Shown in pieces: positions 17,359 to 25,725 of a stretch of DNA of 64,000 nt. The stretch is from an uncultured Mucispirillum sp. Its GTDB lineage: Bacteria > Chrysiogenota > Deferribacteres > Deferribacterales > Mucispirillaceae. The notes below the pieces were generated by a model that was not told the origin of the DNA, ran no database searches, and worked only from the letters and a program-made list of their open reading frames with translations. The stretch is from the NCBI GenBank assembly GCA_944324465.1, contig CALUWI010000005.1, positions 1 through 64,000 of the forward strand, written 5' to 3'. Position numbers and translations under genes: made by a program. Positions within the stretch are counted from its first letter, which is position 1. Every line of letters starts with the position of its first letter.

Positions 17359-18128
17359 TTTTTCCTCTCTCTTAACATTATTTGAGCTATTATAATTATG
17401 AGCATTGATGCTCCAAAAATAAGCGTACTTAAAGCATTAACTTCAGGTTTTACACCAGTTCTAACCATTGCATATATTTTCTGCGGAAGTATTTCAAACT
17501 GTGGTCCTGATGTAAAAAATGCACATATGCTGTCATCCATGGATATAGTAAAGCTCAATATCCAGGCAGCTATAACTGCAGGCAATATGGAAGGCAGAAT
17601 AATATGAAAGAATGTCTGCAGTTCATTTGCACCTAAATCTTTTGCTGCTTCAATAATATGCACATCAAAGTTAGCAAGTCTTGTAAAAAGAACTGCCATA
17701 ACAAAAGGAAGGCATAAAGTAATATGTGTAATAAGCAGTGTTTGAAAGCCTAAATCCATGCTTAAAAATTTAAAAAGTAAAAGCAGTGATATACCCATAA
17801 TAATTTCTGGAGACATTATAAGTATATATAATAACGACATAATAAAATTCTTGCCGAAAAACTTAAATCTAAATAAAGTAACGGCAGAAAGCGTGCCTAT
17901 AATTGTAACAAGAGTAGCTGCAGATACACCTACAATTAATGAGTTTACAAGGCCGCTTATTAATGCACTTGAATTAAATAATTTCTCATACCATTTTAAA
18001 GAAAAACCTTTCCATACAGTGCCAGAAGATGCTTCATTAAATGAAAAGATTATTAAAATAATTAACGGCAGATATAAAAATAAATAAACTAAAAATATAT
18101 AGAGCCAAGGCCATTTTGAGTTTTTCAT
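17355..18128 (-). CDS. potC: Spermidine/putrescine ABC transporter permease PotC
   Basis: One of two membrane subunits of the polyamine importer. The 257-residue protein has about six transmembrane helices. The permease EAA-type loop EAAKDLGANELQTFFHIILPSILPAVIA (about residues 160-187) contacts PotA. The CLPFVMAVLFTRL and SMDDSICAFF stretches are typical of PotC. The start overlaps the potB stop by 1 nt and the stop overlaps the potD start by 4 nt. Confidence 0.92.
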   Translation of the reverse strand: MKNSKWPWLYIFLVYLFLYLPLIILIIFSFNEASSGTVWKGFSLKWYEKLFNSSALISGLVNSLIVGVSAATLVTIIGTLSAVTLFRFKFFGKNFIMSLLYILIMSPEIIMGISLLLLFKFLSMDLGFQTLLITHITLCLPFVMAVLFTRLANFDVHIIEAAKDLGANELQTFFHIILPSILPAVIAAWILSFTISMDDSICAFFTSGPQFEILPQKIYAMVRTGVKPEVNALSTLIFGASMLIIIIAQIMLRERKK

Positions 18129-18985
18129 TACAGCACCTTTGTCCTAAATGATTTTGAGCTTTTATAGTATGCCCATATCATAATACCCATAATAACAGTA
18201 ATTAATACACTTGCAGCAGAGCCAAGCGGCCAGTTTTGCAGTACATTTGATGTAAACTGTTCTTGAATAATATTACTTACCATTATATTTTTGCCGCCGC
18301 CTAAAAGGCTTGGTATATAGAATAATCCAAGGGCAGGCAGGAAAACTAAAACTGTACCTGCAATTATTCCTGGAGAAGTAAGCGGTAAAATAATGTGGTA
18401 GAAAGTGCGAAGTTTACTTGCACCTAAATCCTGTGCTGCTTCTATATATCTAAAATCAAATTTATCAATTGTTGCATAAAGCGGCAGTATCATAAATGGT
18501 AAAAGAGTATATACAAAACCAAAAATAATAGCACCTTCTGTATAAAGCAGTGAAAGTGGGGCATCTATTATACCAATTTTAATAAGAATAGTATTAATAA
18601 GCCCGTTTGCAGCAAGCATATATGATATTGCATAAGTTCTGATTAATGCACTTGTCCAGTAAGGAATAACAACAAGAAGTGCCAGCAGCCCTTTATATTT
18701 TGATTTTGAGCGTGCTAATATATATGCAAAAGGGTATCCTATTATTAAACATAAAAAAGTAGCAATTGCTGCAATTTTAAAAGAGTTTAAAAATATATTA
18801 AAATATGCACCAGTAAAAAAGCGTTTATAGTTTTCTAATGTGAAAACAGCTTTTACAAAAGACTGGCTGTCATATTCTAAAAAGCTGACAATAAACATTA
18901 TAATATTTGGTATTAATGCAAAAAGCAAAAGCCATAAAACTATTACTGCAATAGTTACAGTATGGAATAGGTTACGCTCTTTCAT
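18128..18985 (-). CDS. potB: Spermidine/putrescine ABC transporter permease PotB
   Basis: The partner membrane subunit of PotC. The 285-residue protein has an N-terminal helix, a periplasmic loop, about five further helices and the EAA loop EAAQDLGASKLRTFYHIILPLTSPGIIAG near residues 184-212. PYWTSALIRTYA in the middle is a PotB-type signature. It overlaps potA by 14 nt, which suggests translational coupling. Confidence 0.92.
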   Translation of the reverse strand: MKERNLFHTVTIAVIVLWLLLFALIPNIIMFIVSFLEYDSQSFVKAVFTLENYKRFFTGAYFNIFLNSFKIAAIATFLCLIIGYPFAYILARSKSKYKGLLALLVVIPYWTSALIRTYAISYMLAANGLINTILIKIGIIDAPLSLLYTEGAIIFGFVYTLLPFMILPLYATIDKFDFRYIEAAQDLGASKLRTFYHIILPLTSPGIIAGTVLVFLPALGLFYIPSLLGGGKNIMVSNIIQEQFTSNVLQNWPLGSAASVLITVIMGIMIWAYYKSSKSFRTKVL

Positions 18986-20075
18986 CTTTTAACACGACCT
19001 CCCAGCCGGAAACCCAGCCAACAGAAACCTGTTCATTCATATTATAGTCAAAATCTTCATATTCTTCGTCAAAAAATTCACTGGCTTTAATAATTGTGCC
19101 GTTATTTAATTTGATAGTAGTATCAAGGGTAGCACCTTTATATACTTTAGTTTCAATATTTCCAATCATTAACCCTTCAGTATCTGGGTGTTCGCTGAGT
19201 TTTTCTATTCTCATATCTTCTGGTCTAAGAAGAAGTGTAAATTTCTCACCAATTTTTAATTCTTTTTTAGTTTTAATACTGCATATTCTGCCTTCAACTT
19301 TTGCTTTAACAAGGTTATCTTCAAACCCAAGTACTTCGCCGTTTAATACATTAACATCGCCGATAAAGTTAGCAACAAATATAGAGTTTGGTTCTTCATA
19401 TAAATTTTTAGGTGTGCCGCACTGTTCTATAACACCTCTGTTCATAACAATAACTCTGTCAGACATAGATAATGCTTCTTCTCTGTCATGAGTAACTAAA
19501 ACAAAGGTAATGCCTAATTTACGCTGCAGCTGTTTTAATTCTTTCTGCATATTAAGGCGAAGTGATGCATCTAATGCACTTAAAGGCTCATCAAGAAGTA
19601 AAACTAATGGTTTATTAACTAAAGCCCTTGCAAGAGCAACACGCTGCTGCTGCCCGCCTGAAAGCTGATGTGGTTTTCTGTCAACAAATTCTTCAAGTTT
19701 TACAATGCGAAGAACATCCATAACTTTTTCTTTTATTTCATTTTTAGGTACTTTATGCATTTTAAGCCCAAATGCAATATTATCAAATACAGTCATATGT
19801 GGAAAAAGTGCATAGTTTTGAAAAACAGTATGTACTTCTCTGTTATTTGCAGGGATATTATTGATGCGTTTACCTTGAAGTAATATATCACCGCTGTCAG
19901 CCTGCTCAAAACCTGCAATAAGTCTAAGGGTAGTAGTTTTTCCGCAGCCTGATGGACCAAGTATTGTTAAAAATTCACCATTATATATTTTTAAATCTAA
20001 ATTATCTAATACAGATTTGCCGTCAAAGCTTTTGCAAATATTTTTTAACTCTACAAGTGTTTCCTGCTGTTTCAT
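18972..20075 (-). CDS. potA: Spermidine/putrescine ABC transporter ATP-binding protein PotA
   Basis: PotA is the cytosolic ATPase that drives polyamine import. The 367-residue protein has Walker A GPSGCGKTT (residues 40-48), the ABC signature LSGGQQQRVALARAL, Walker B VLLLDEPLSALD and a C-terminal TOBE domain (about 285-365). It is the first gene of the operon and is preceded by a consensus promoter. AGGTGG lies upstream of the ATG. Confidence 0.94.
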   Translation of the reverse strand: MKQQETLVELKNICKSFDGKSVLDNLDLKIYNGEFLTILGPSGCGKTTTLRLIAGFEQADSGDILLQGKRINNIPANNREVHTVFQNYALFPHMTVFDNIAFGLKMHKVPKNEIKEKVMDVLRIVKLEEFVDRKPHQLSGGQQQRVALARALVNKPLVLLLDEPLSALDASLRLNMQKELKQLQRKLGITFVLVTHDREEALSMSDRVIVMNRGVIEQCGTPKNLYEEPNSIFVANFIGDVNVLNGEVLGFEDNLVKAKVEGRICSIKTKKELKIGEKFTLLLRPEDMRIEKLSEHPDTEGLMIGNIETKVYKGATLDTTIKLNNGTIIKASEFFDEEYEDFDYNMNEQVSVGWVSGWEVVLKDERA

Positions 20076-20157
20076 TTTCCACCTTTTTTAAATATTTCAT
20101 CTAAAAATCAGGCTTAAGCCAGTTAATATGTTTAAAATTTTTAAATTTTGACAAGTA

Positions 20158-20186
20158 TTAATATACTTCCTTCCTTTTAATGTCAA
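20158..20186 (-). promoter_or_regulatory. Promoter of the pot operon
   Basis: On the minus strand TTGACA (20181-20186) and TATTAA (20158-20163) are 17 bp apart, about 80 nt upstream of the potA ATG. The leader contains the 10-bp palindrome GGCTTAAGCC at 20111-20120, which could be an operator or chance. Confidence 0.65.
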
Positions 20187-20443
20187 GCATATTTTTATAA
20201 ATTATATTATTTTATAATAAATATATAAAAATATATGTATATAAGTATCTATTATATAAGATAAGATATTGATATATAACAAATAATATAAAATTGTTGG
20301 ATTGGTGATTTTATAGATAAAAATATAATATTTTATATAAAAAATGTAAAAAATTATAAAAAATGATGTTATATTTTAGTAAAAAATATTAATTTTTGAT
20401 ATTTTTTTATAATTTTGAATATGTCAAAGTAAGATTTTACTTA
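20187..20443. other. AT-rich intergenic region between pot and cop operons
   Basis: This is part of a 440-nt divergent gap. It is extremely AT-rich (TATATAA and AAAAAT runs), with no gene, tRNA or clear hairpin. It may insulate the divergent pot and cop promoters. Confidence 0.45.
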
Positions 20444-20497
20444 TTGACTTTTTTATTGAGATATATTATTAATAAGTATCCCCATACCATAGGGGTA
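20444..20497 (+). promoter_or_regulatory. copA promoter with CsoR-like operator
   Basis: TTGACT (20444-20449) and TATTAA (20467-20472) are 17 bp apart. Immediately downstream, over the expected transcription start, lies CCCC (20480-20483)-N8-GGGG (20492-20495), flanked by TA-rich bases (20477-20497). GC-rich TACCC/GGGTA-type dyads are the known CsoR operators (for example Bacillus subtilis copZA). This block is exceptional in its AT-rich surroundings, and csoR is in the same operon. I infer copper-responsive autoregulation. Confidence 0.75.
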
Positions 20498-20516
20498 GGG
20501 AACATAAGGTGTTTGT

Positions 20517-23003
20517 ATGAAAGAGAAGTATAATATTACAGGTATGACATGCTCTGCATGTTCTGCCCATGTTACAAAAGCAGTATCTAAACTTAATGGG
20601 GTAAAAAATGTTAATGTTAATCTGCTTTCAAATAATATGGTGGTAGAATATGATGATACAATATCCAGCAGTGATATTATATCGGCAGTAACAGAAGCAG
20701 GGTATGGAGCAGAAATAGAAAATAATAAAGGCATGATAAAGCAGGCTCAAAAACTTCCTTATGATACAGAGCTTGATAATATGAAAAAAAGGCTTATTGT
20801 ATCATTTATATTTTTTATTCCTGTAATGTATATGTCTATGGGTAGTATGGCAGGACTGCCTCAGTTTTCTTTTTTTAAGCATTATGAAGGCAGCTTTAAT
20901 TATGCTTTCACTTTATTTTTACTAACAATTCCTGTTTTAATAGTTAACAGGAAGTTTTTTATTAATGGTTTTAAAGCATTAATAAATAAAGCACCTAATA
21001 TGGACAGTCTTGTTGCTCTTGGTTCATCTGCAGCTTTTATATATGGTATATTTGCAATATACAGAATAGGCTATGGATATGCTTATCAGGAAGCATCTAT
21101 AGTTATGAAATACAGCCATGATTTATATTTTGAATCAGCTGTTACAATACTAACATTAATTACTCTTGGAAAATATCTTGAAACAAAATCAAAAAGAAAA
21201 ACTAGAGATGCTGTTGAAAAATTAATCAGCTTAACACCGAAAACTGCTGTTATTGAAAAAGATGGTAAAGAAGTTACTGTTGCGTATGATGATATACGAG
21301 AAGGGGATATTATAATAGTAAAGCCTGGCGGTATTATAGCCTGTGATGGTATAATTATTTCAGGCAGTGCATCTATTGATGAATCTGCTATTACTGGTGA
21401 AAGTATGCCTGTTGAGAAAAAACAGGGGGATAAAGTAATAAGTGCAACTATAAATAAAACTGGTCATATAAAGTTTAAAGCATTAAAAGTAGGCAGTGAT
21501 ACAACATTATCTCAAATAATATCATTAGTAGAAGAAGCAGCAAACTCAAAAGCACCTATTTCTAAACTTGCAGATAAAATTAGTGGAATTTTTGTGCCTG
21601 TAGTAATAATAATTGCTGTAATCTCTGGTCTTTTCTGGCTTTATATGGGTGAAAGTTATGAATTTGCACTTTCTATTGCAATATCTGTTTTAGTAATATC
21701 CTGCCCATGTGCTTTAGGTCTTGCAACACCAGTAGCTATTATGGTAGGCACAGGAAAAGGTGCAGAAAATGGTATCTTAATAAAATCTGCAGAAAGTCTT
21801 GAAATGGCACATAATATAAAAGCTGTTGCTATTGATAAAACAGGCACTATTACTGAAGGAAAAATGAATGTTGTCAATATTCAGTCCTTTAAATACAGTC
21901 AAAATGAATTGCTACAGATTGCTTATTCTATGGAAATAAAATCAGAGCATCCTATTTCAAAAGCTGTTGTTAAAAAAGCAGAGGAATTAAACTGTAAGTT
22001 ATTAAATATTGATAATTTTACTTCCTATTCAGGTCTTGGTATATCATGCACAGTAAATAATAATGTGTACTATGTTGGAAATGGCAAATTTTTATATGAT
22101 AAAAATATAGATATAAATAAAATTTCAAATATGATGCTGCCAAATAAAGCTGCTGCACCTGTTTATATAGCAGAAAATGATGAAGTAATAGGTATTATAT
22201 ATGTGGCAGATACTATTAAAGAATCAAGCATAGAAGCAGTTAAAGGGTTTAAAGAACAGGGCATAGAAGTTTATATGCTTACAGGTGATAATAAGGAAAC
22301 TGCAGAATATATTGCAAATCAGGCAGGTATTAATAATATATATGCAGAGCTTTTGCCACAGGATAAAGAAAAAATAATTAGAGAGCTGCAGGCAAAAGGG
22401 CTTAAAACTGCAATGGTGGGAGATGGCATAAATGATGCACCTGCATTAATGCGTTCTGATTTAGGAATAGCAATAGGGGCAGGTACTGATGTGGCAGTAG
22501 AATCAGCAGATATTGTTTTAATTAAAAATAATCTTTTAGATGCATTAACTGCTGTAAAATTAAGCCATGCAACTATTAAAAATATTAAAACTAACTTATT
22601 CTGGGCATTTTTTTATAATATTATAGGTATTCCTGTGGCTGCTGGTGTCTTTTATACTTCATTTGGTATAACATTAAACCCAATGATAGCAGCAGCTGCA
22701 ATGAGTTTCAGCTCAATATTTGTTGTAACTAACGCTTTAAGATTAAAATTTTTTAAAGCAGAAAAATATAGTAAAGGAGATAAACTTATGAAAGTTATTG
22801 TGAATGTAAACGGTATGAACTGCAACCATTGTAAAATGGCAGTTGAAAAAGCATTAAATACTGTAGATGGAGTAGTTTCTGCTGAAGTTAATTTAGAAGC
22901 AAAAAATGCATCTGTTACATTATCAAAAGAAGTTGCAGACAGTGATTTAATGAATGTTGTAAATGAAGCTGGATTTGAAGCAGTTTCTGTGGAGAAAGCA
23001 TAG
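20517..23003 (+). CDS. copA: Cu(I)-exporting P-type ATPase CopA with C-terminal CopZ-like domain
   Basis: This inner-membrane pump exports Cu(I) from the cytosol. The 828-residue protein has an N-terminal HMA domain with Cys12-x-x-Cys15 (GMTCSAC), eight predicted helices, the transport motif Cys396-Pro-Cys398, phosphorylation site Asp440 (DKTGT) and GDGINDAP from about residue 635. The late-helix motifs YN (YNIIGIP) and MSFSS mark the Cu(I) class P1B-1. Residues 758-828 form a second, complete HMA domain with Cys769-x-x-Cys772, preceded by its own Shine-Dalgarno and ATG (separate entry). An HMA domain at the C terminus is unusual. csoR begins directly after the TAG. Confidence 0.95.
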   Translation: MKEKYNITGMTCSACSAHVTKAVSKLNGVKNVNVNLLSNNMVVEYDDTISSSDIISAVTEAGYGAEIENNKGMIKQAQKLPYDTELDNMKKRLIVSFIFFIPVMYMSMGSMAGLPQFSFFKHYEGSFNYAFTLFLLTIPVLIVNRKFFINGFKALINKAPNMDSLVALGSSAAFIYGIFAIYRIGYGYAYQEASIVMKYSHDLYFESAVTILTLITLGKYLETKSKRKTRDAVEKLISLTPKTAVIEKDGKEVTVAYDDIREGDIIIVKPGGIIACDGIIISGSASIDESAITGESMPVEKKQGDKVISATINKTGHIKFKALKVGSDTTLSQIISLVEEAANSKAPISKLADKISGIFVPVVIIIAVISGLFWLYMGESYEFALSIAISVLVISCPCALGLATPVAIMVGTGKGAENGILIKSAESLEMAHNIKAVAIDKTGTITEGKMNVVNIQSFKYSQNELLQIAYSMEIKSEHPISKAVVKKAEELNCKLLNIDNFTSYSGLGISCTVNNNVYYVGNGKFLYDKNIDINKISNMMLPNKAAAPVYIAENDEVIGIIYVADTIKESSIEAVKGFKEQGIEVYMLTGDNKETAEYIANQAGINNIYAELLPQDKEKIIRELQAKGLKTAMVGDGINDAPALMRSDLGIAIGAGTDVAVESADIVLIKNNLLDALTAVKLSHATIKNIKTNLFWAFFYNIIGIPVAAGVFYTSFGITLNPMIAAAAMSFSSIFVVTNALRLKFFKAEKYSKGDKLMKVIVNVNGMNCNHCKMAVEKALNTVDGVVSAEVNLEAKNASVTLSKEVADSDLMNVVNEAGFEAVSVEKA
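22773..22790 (+). promoter_or_regulatory. Internal ribosome-binding site and start for a CopZ-like copper chaperone
   Basis: AAAGGAGA at 22773-22780 precedes an in-frame ATG at 22788-22790 by a standard distance (8 nt from GGAG). The ATG starts exactly at the HMA fold (MKVIVNVNGMNCNHC). Initiation there would give a 71-residue protein with the size and CxxC site of CopZ. There is no stop between the ATPase and this domain, so a full-length fusion and a free chaperone could both be made. Confidence 0.7.
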
Positions 23004-23267
23004 ATGAAAGCAGATAAAGCTGAAGTGCTGCCACTTTTAAAAACGGCAAAAGGTCATATAGAAGGTATTATTCGTATGGTAGAAGATGACAGATACTGTA
23101 TGGATATTTCAAACCAGATATTTGCTGTAGAAGCTCTTATGCGTAAAACAAACAAGATAGTTTTAAAAGCTCATTTATTATCATGTGTTTATGCTGCAGC
23201 AAAAAGTGGTGATGTAGATAAAAAAATAGATGAACTTGTTTCTATGCTTAATACATTAATGAAATAA
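23004..23267 (+). CDS. csoR: Copper-sensing transcriptional repressor CsoR
   Basis: CsoR-family repressors (formerly DUF156) are all-helical and release DNA on binding Cu(I). The 87-residue protein has the diagnostic ligand set Cys32-x24-His57-x3-Cys61, which matches the Cys-His-Cys spacing of CsoR, and the early helix LLKTAKGHIEGIIRMVEDDRYC. It follows the copA TAG directly, with GGAG 9 nt before the ATG, so it is cotranscribed. It probably acts on the CCCC-N8-GGGG operator upstream of copA. Related sensors of nickel (RcnR) or persulfide (CstR) differ in their ligands; the copA linkage favours copper. Confidence 0.92.
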   Translation: MKADKAEVLPLLKTAKGHIEGIIRMVEDDRYCMDISNQIFAVEALMRKTNKIVLKAHLLSCVYAAAKSGDVDKKIDELVSMLNTLMK

Positions 23268-23273
23268 ATATAT

Positions 23274-23310
23274 ACTTTTGAAAAAAGGTGTTATTCCTTT
23301 TTTCAAAAGT
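23274..23310. terminator. Bidirectional terminator between csoR and the convergent metal operon
   Basis: A perfect 15-bp stem (23274-23288 with 23296-23310, core TTTTGAAAAAAGG/CCTTTTTTCAAAA) has a 7-nt loop. The arms contain A and T runs that can serve as the U tract in either direction. It lies 6 nt after csoR and 4 nt beyond the minus-strand stop at 23315. Confidence 0.8.
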
Positions 23311-23314
23311 TAAT

Positions 23315-23620
23315 TTACTGTTTAAAAAAATTATCCATTTCTTTTATAATGGATAAAATTTCAGGAACTGCTTCTTCGCCATAAATTTCATATATTTCTT
23401 TTATTTTTTCAAAATAAGGCATAGCTTTTTTTATTTTTAAAAGAGGTATTTTGCTTGGAGAATATTCTATAAGCATACTTCCAGTTATTTCATTTACAGT
23501 AATATTTTCAACTGATTTTGAAGCCATCAGCATATCAGTTATTTGTCTGCTTATTTCACTGTTTTTTAAAAGTGATGCTTTTAAACGAACTCTGCCTTCA
23601 AAAAAGCTTGATACTATCAT
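23315..23620 (-). CDS. HMA-like (HMA2-type) small protein
   Basis: The 101-residue protein has a beta-alpha-beta-beta-alpha-like pattern. Its start (SSFFEGRVRLKASLLKNSEISRQI) and middle (VENITVNEITGSMLIEYSPSKI) parallel the N-terminal domain of the adjacent ATPase (HKLPGRIRLHY, IKSININPLTCSILIYYS). It therefore looks like a free copy of the HMA2-type ferredoxin-like domain. It has no CxxC or any Cys, so it is unlikely to bind Cu(I) as classical HMA domains do. It overlaps the ATPase gene by 4 nt (ATGA). A role as an ATPase partner or regulator is inferred from context only. Confidence 0.7.
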   Translation of the reverse strand: MIVSSFFEGRVRLKASLLKNSEISRQITDMLMASKSVENITVNEITGSMLIEYSPSKIPLLKIKKAMPYFEKIKEIYEIYGEEAVPEILSIIKEMDNFFKQ

Positions 23621-25710
23621 TTTTTCTCCTTTAACATAGGTCGCATTGCATTTGCACTAATACTTACAGTTAATGTATTATGCAGAAGTGCTGCTGTTGA
23701 TGGTTTAATTATACCCATAAGCCCTGCTAATATTAATAAAGAATTACCTGCAATAATAATTTTATTATTTAAAGATATTCTTTTTAAAAGTTCCTGACCT
23801 AATATTCTTGTTTCATACAGGCTTTCTATACCTTTATCACTAAGTATAATGTCAGCAGTTTCTCCGGCAATATCAGAACTTCCTTTCATAGCTATTCCTG
23901 CATTTGCAGAAGCAAGAGCAGGGGAGTCGTTTATTCCATCACCTGTCATTATAACTTTATGACCATTTTTACGCATATTTTTAACATAAGCTGTTTTATC
24001 TTCTGGAAGTGCCTGAGAAACATAATCATCAGCATTAATAATTTTAGCTGCTTTTGCAGCTGCTTTTTCACTGTCTCCAGTAATCATTATAATATTTTCA
24101 ATACCTGTTTTTCTTAAGTTATCAACAACTTCTGCAGCATTTGGCAGCACAGGGTCATCAATTAAAATAATACCCATAAGTTTATTATCCATAGCAAGGT
24201 ATAAAATAGAGCTGCAGTCTTTAGATGCCTGCTCAATAATTTCTTTTTCTTCCTGTGTAATATGTGTTTTTTCATCATCAAATATAAAATGAGCACTGCC
24301 TATAGCAACTTTTTTATTATGCAGAGTAGAAGCGATACCATGGGCTACAATATATTCTACTTTTGCATGTTCTTCTTTATGGTCTATGCCTTTATTTGCT
24401 GCTTCCTGCACAACAGCTCTTGCAAGCGGGTGGGGGAAGTGTTCTTCTAAACAGGCAGCTGTTTTTAATACTTCTTCTGTAGAGTAATTGTTAAAAGCTA
24501 TAATATTTATCACTTTTGGAGATGCATTTGTTAAAGTACCAGTTTTATCAAAAATAATAGTATCTGCATTTGCAGTTTCTTCAAGAAATTTGCCGCCTTT
24601 TACTATAATACCGTATTTAGCAGCTTCTTTCATAGCTGATAGATTAGCAATAGGTGCTGCAAGCTTCATAGCACAGGAATAATCTACCATTAATGTTGAA
24701 GATGTTTTAATAATATCTCTAGTTACAAGATAAGTTGAGCCTGCAAGTAAAAAGTTATATGGCACTAGTTTATCTGCTAATCTTTCAGCTTTTTCCTGTG
24801 CAGCTGATTTAAGATTATTTGCATCATCTATTAATTTAACTATTTTACTTACTTTTGTATCTTTTCCTGCAGCAGTGATTTTTAAAATAATTTCGCCTTC
24901 TTCTACAAGTGTTCCAGCATATACTGCATCATCTATTTCTTTTTTAACAGGCAGACTTTCGCCAGTGATAGATGCCTGGTTAATCATAGCTTCCCCATGG
25001 ATTATAATACCATCAGCATGTATAGTCTGGCCTGTTCTAACTATTATTTTATCATCTTTTTTTAAAGTATGGGATAATACTGAATATTCCTGTCCATTAT
25101 CATTTATAACTCTTGCCTGCTCCTGCAGGTTAAGTAAAGATTCAGCAAGATTATCATAAGATTTACGCTTTGCATAATCTTCTAAAGTTTCCCCCATATT
25201 TAAAAGGAAATTAATAGAGCCTGCAGTTTTATAATCACCATTTGCAATAGATAAGCTGATAGCTGCTGCATCAAGAGTTTCTGAAATTAACTGCTTTTGC
25301 ATAAGCAGTGTTTTTAACCCCTGCTTTATTCTTGGTATAGTATTTATCATTGTAATAATTCTACGAACAGGAACAGGCAGAAATGCTTTACTGAAATGTT
25401 TTGCTGTCATCATAAATAAATTTGCAGCAATACTTGTTTCTGCCTTTGTTTCATTAATAGAATTAAGCATATCTTCATCGTTTAAATAATCATCATTTAA
25501 AGCTTTAAATAATGCTAATATCTGCTTTTCTGAAATATCGCTGTAATAAATCAATATAGAACAAGTTAACGGGTTAATGTTAATACTTTTTATACCTTCT
25601 TGAGTAGATAAAAGCACTTTAACAAGTGTAGTCTGTTTATTAGTTAAAGTGCCTTTATTATAATGAAGGCGTATTCGTCCAGGAAGTTTATGAACTATTT
25701 TAACATCCAT
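23617..25710 (-). CDS. P1B-type heavy-metal ATPase with non-canonical Y-S-C motif
   Basis: The 697-residue pump has an N-terminal HMA2-like domain without CxxC (about 1-70) and an actuator domain with ITGES. The phosphorylation site is Asp388 (DKTGTLTN), and GDGINDSPA follows. In the transport helix the canonical CPC is replaced: the motif reads YSCAMKLAAPI, with Cys346 aligned to the second Cys and Ser in place of Pro. The last helix carries HNTLTVSISANAMRPM. The membrane part looks shorter than in CopA. The metal cannot be named; manganese or zinc, as proposed for mycobacterial CtpC, would fit the small partner gene upstream. GAGG precedes the ATG. Confidence 0.85.
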   Translation of the reverse strand: MDVKIVHKLPGRIRLHYNKGTLTNKQTTLVKVLLSTQEGIKSININPLTCSILIYYSDISEKQILALFKALNDDYLNDEDMLNSINETKAETSIAANLFMMTAKHFSKAFLPVPVRRIITMINTIPRIKQGLKTLLMQKQLISETLDAAAISLSIANGDYKTAGSINFLLNMGETLEDYAKRKSYDNLAESLLNLQEQARVINDNGQEYSVLSHTLKKDDKIIVRTGQTIHADGIIIHGEAMINQASITGESLPVKKEIDDAVYAGTLVEEGEIILKITAAGKDTKVSKIVKLIDDANNLKSAAQEKAERLADKLVPYNFLLAGSTYLVTRDIIKTSSTLMVDYSCAMKLAAPIANLSAMKEAAKYGIIVKGGKFLEETANADTIIFDKTGTLTNASPKVINIIAFNNYSTEEVLKTAACLEEHFPHPLARAVVQEAANKGIDHKEEHAKVEYIVAHGIASTLHNKKVAIGSAHFIFDDEKTHITQEEKEIIEQASKDCSSILYLAMDNKLMGIILIDDPVLPNAAEVVDNLRKTGIENIIMITGDSEKAAAKAAKIINADDYVSQALPEDKTAYVKNMRKNGHKVIMTGDGINDSPALASANAGIAMKGSSDIAGETADIILSDKGIESLYETRILGQELLKRISLNNKIIIAGNSLLILAGLMGIIKPSTAALLHNTLTVSISANAMRPMLKEKK

Positions 25711-25725
25711 ATACGCCTCTTTAGA

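Noticed and set aside
20111-20120. GGCTTAAGCC palindrome in the pot leader as a regulator site
   Set aside because: It is only 10 bp, occurs once here and is not placed on the promoter boxes. I kept it as a remark in the promoter entry.
22700-22800. Frameshift or fused pseudogene between copA and a copZ gene
   Set aside because: The frame is continuous, codon use is unchanged and both domains are intact, so a natural fusion with an internal start is the simpler reading.
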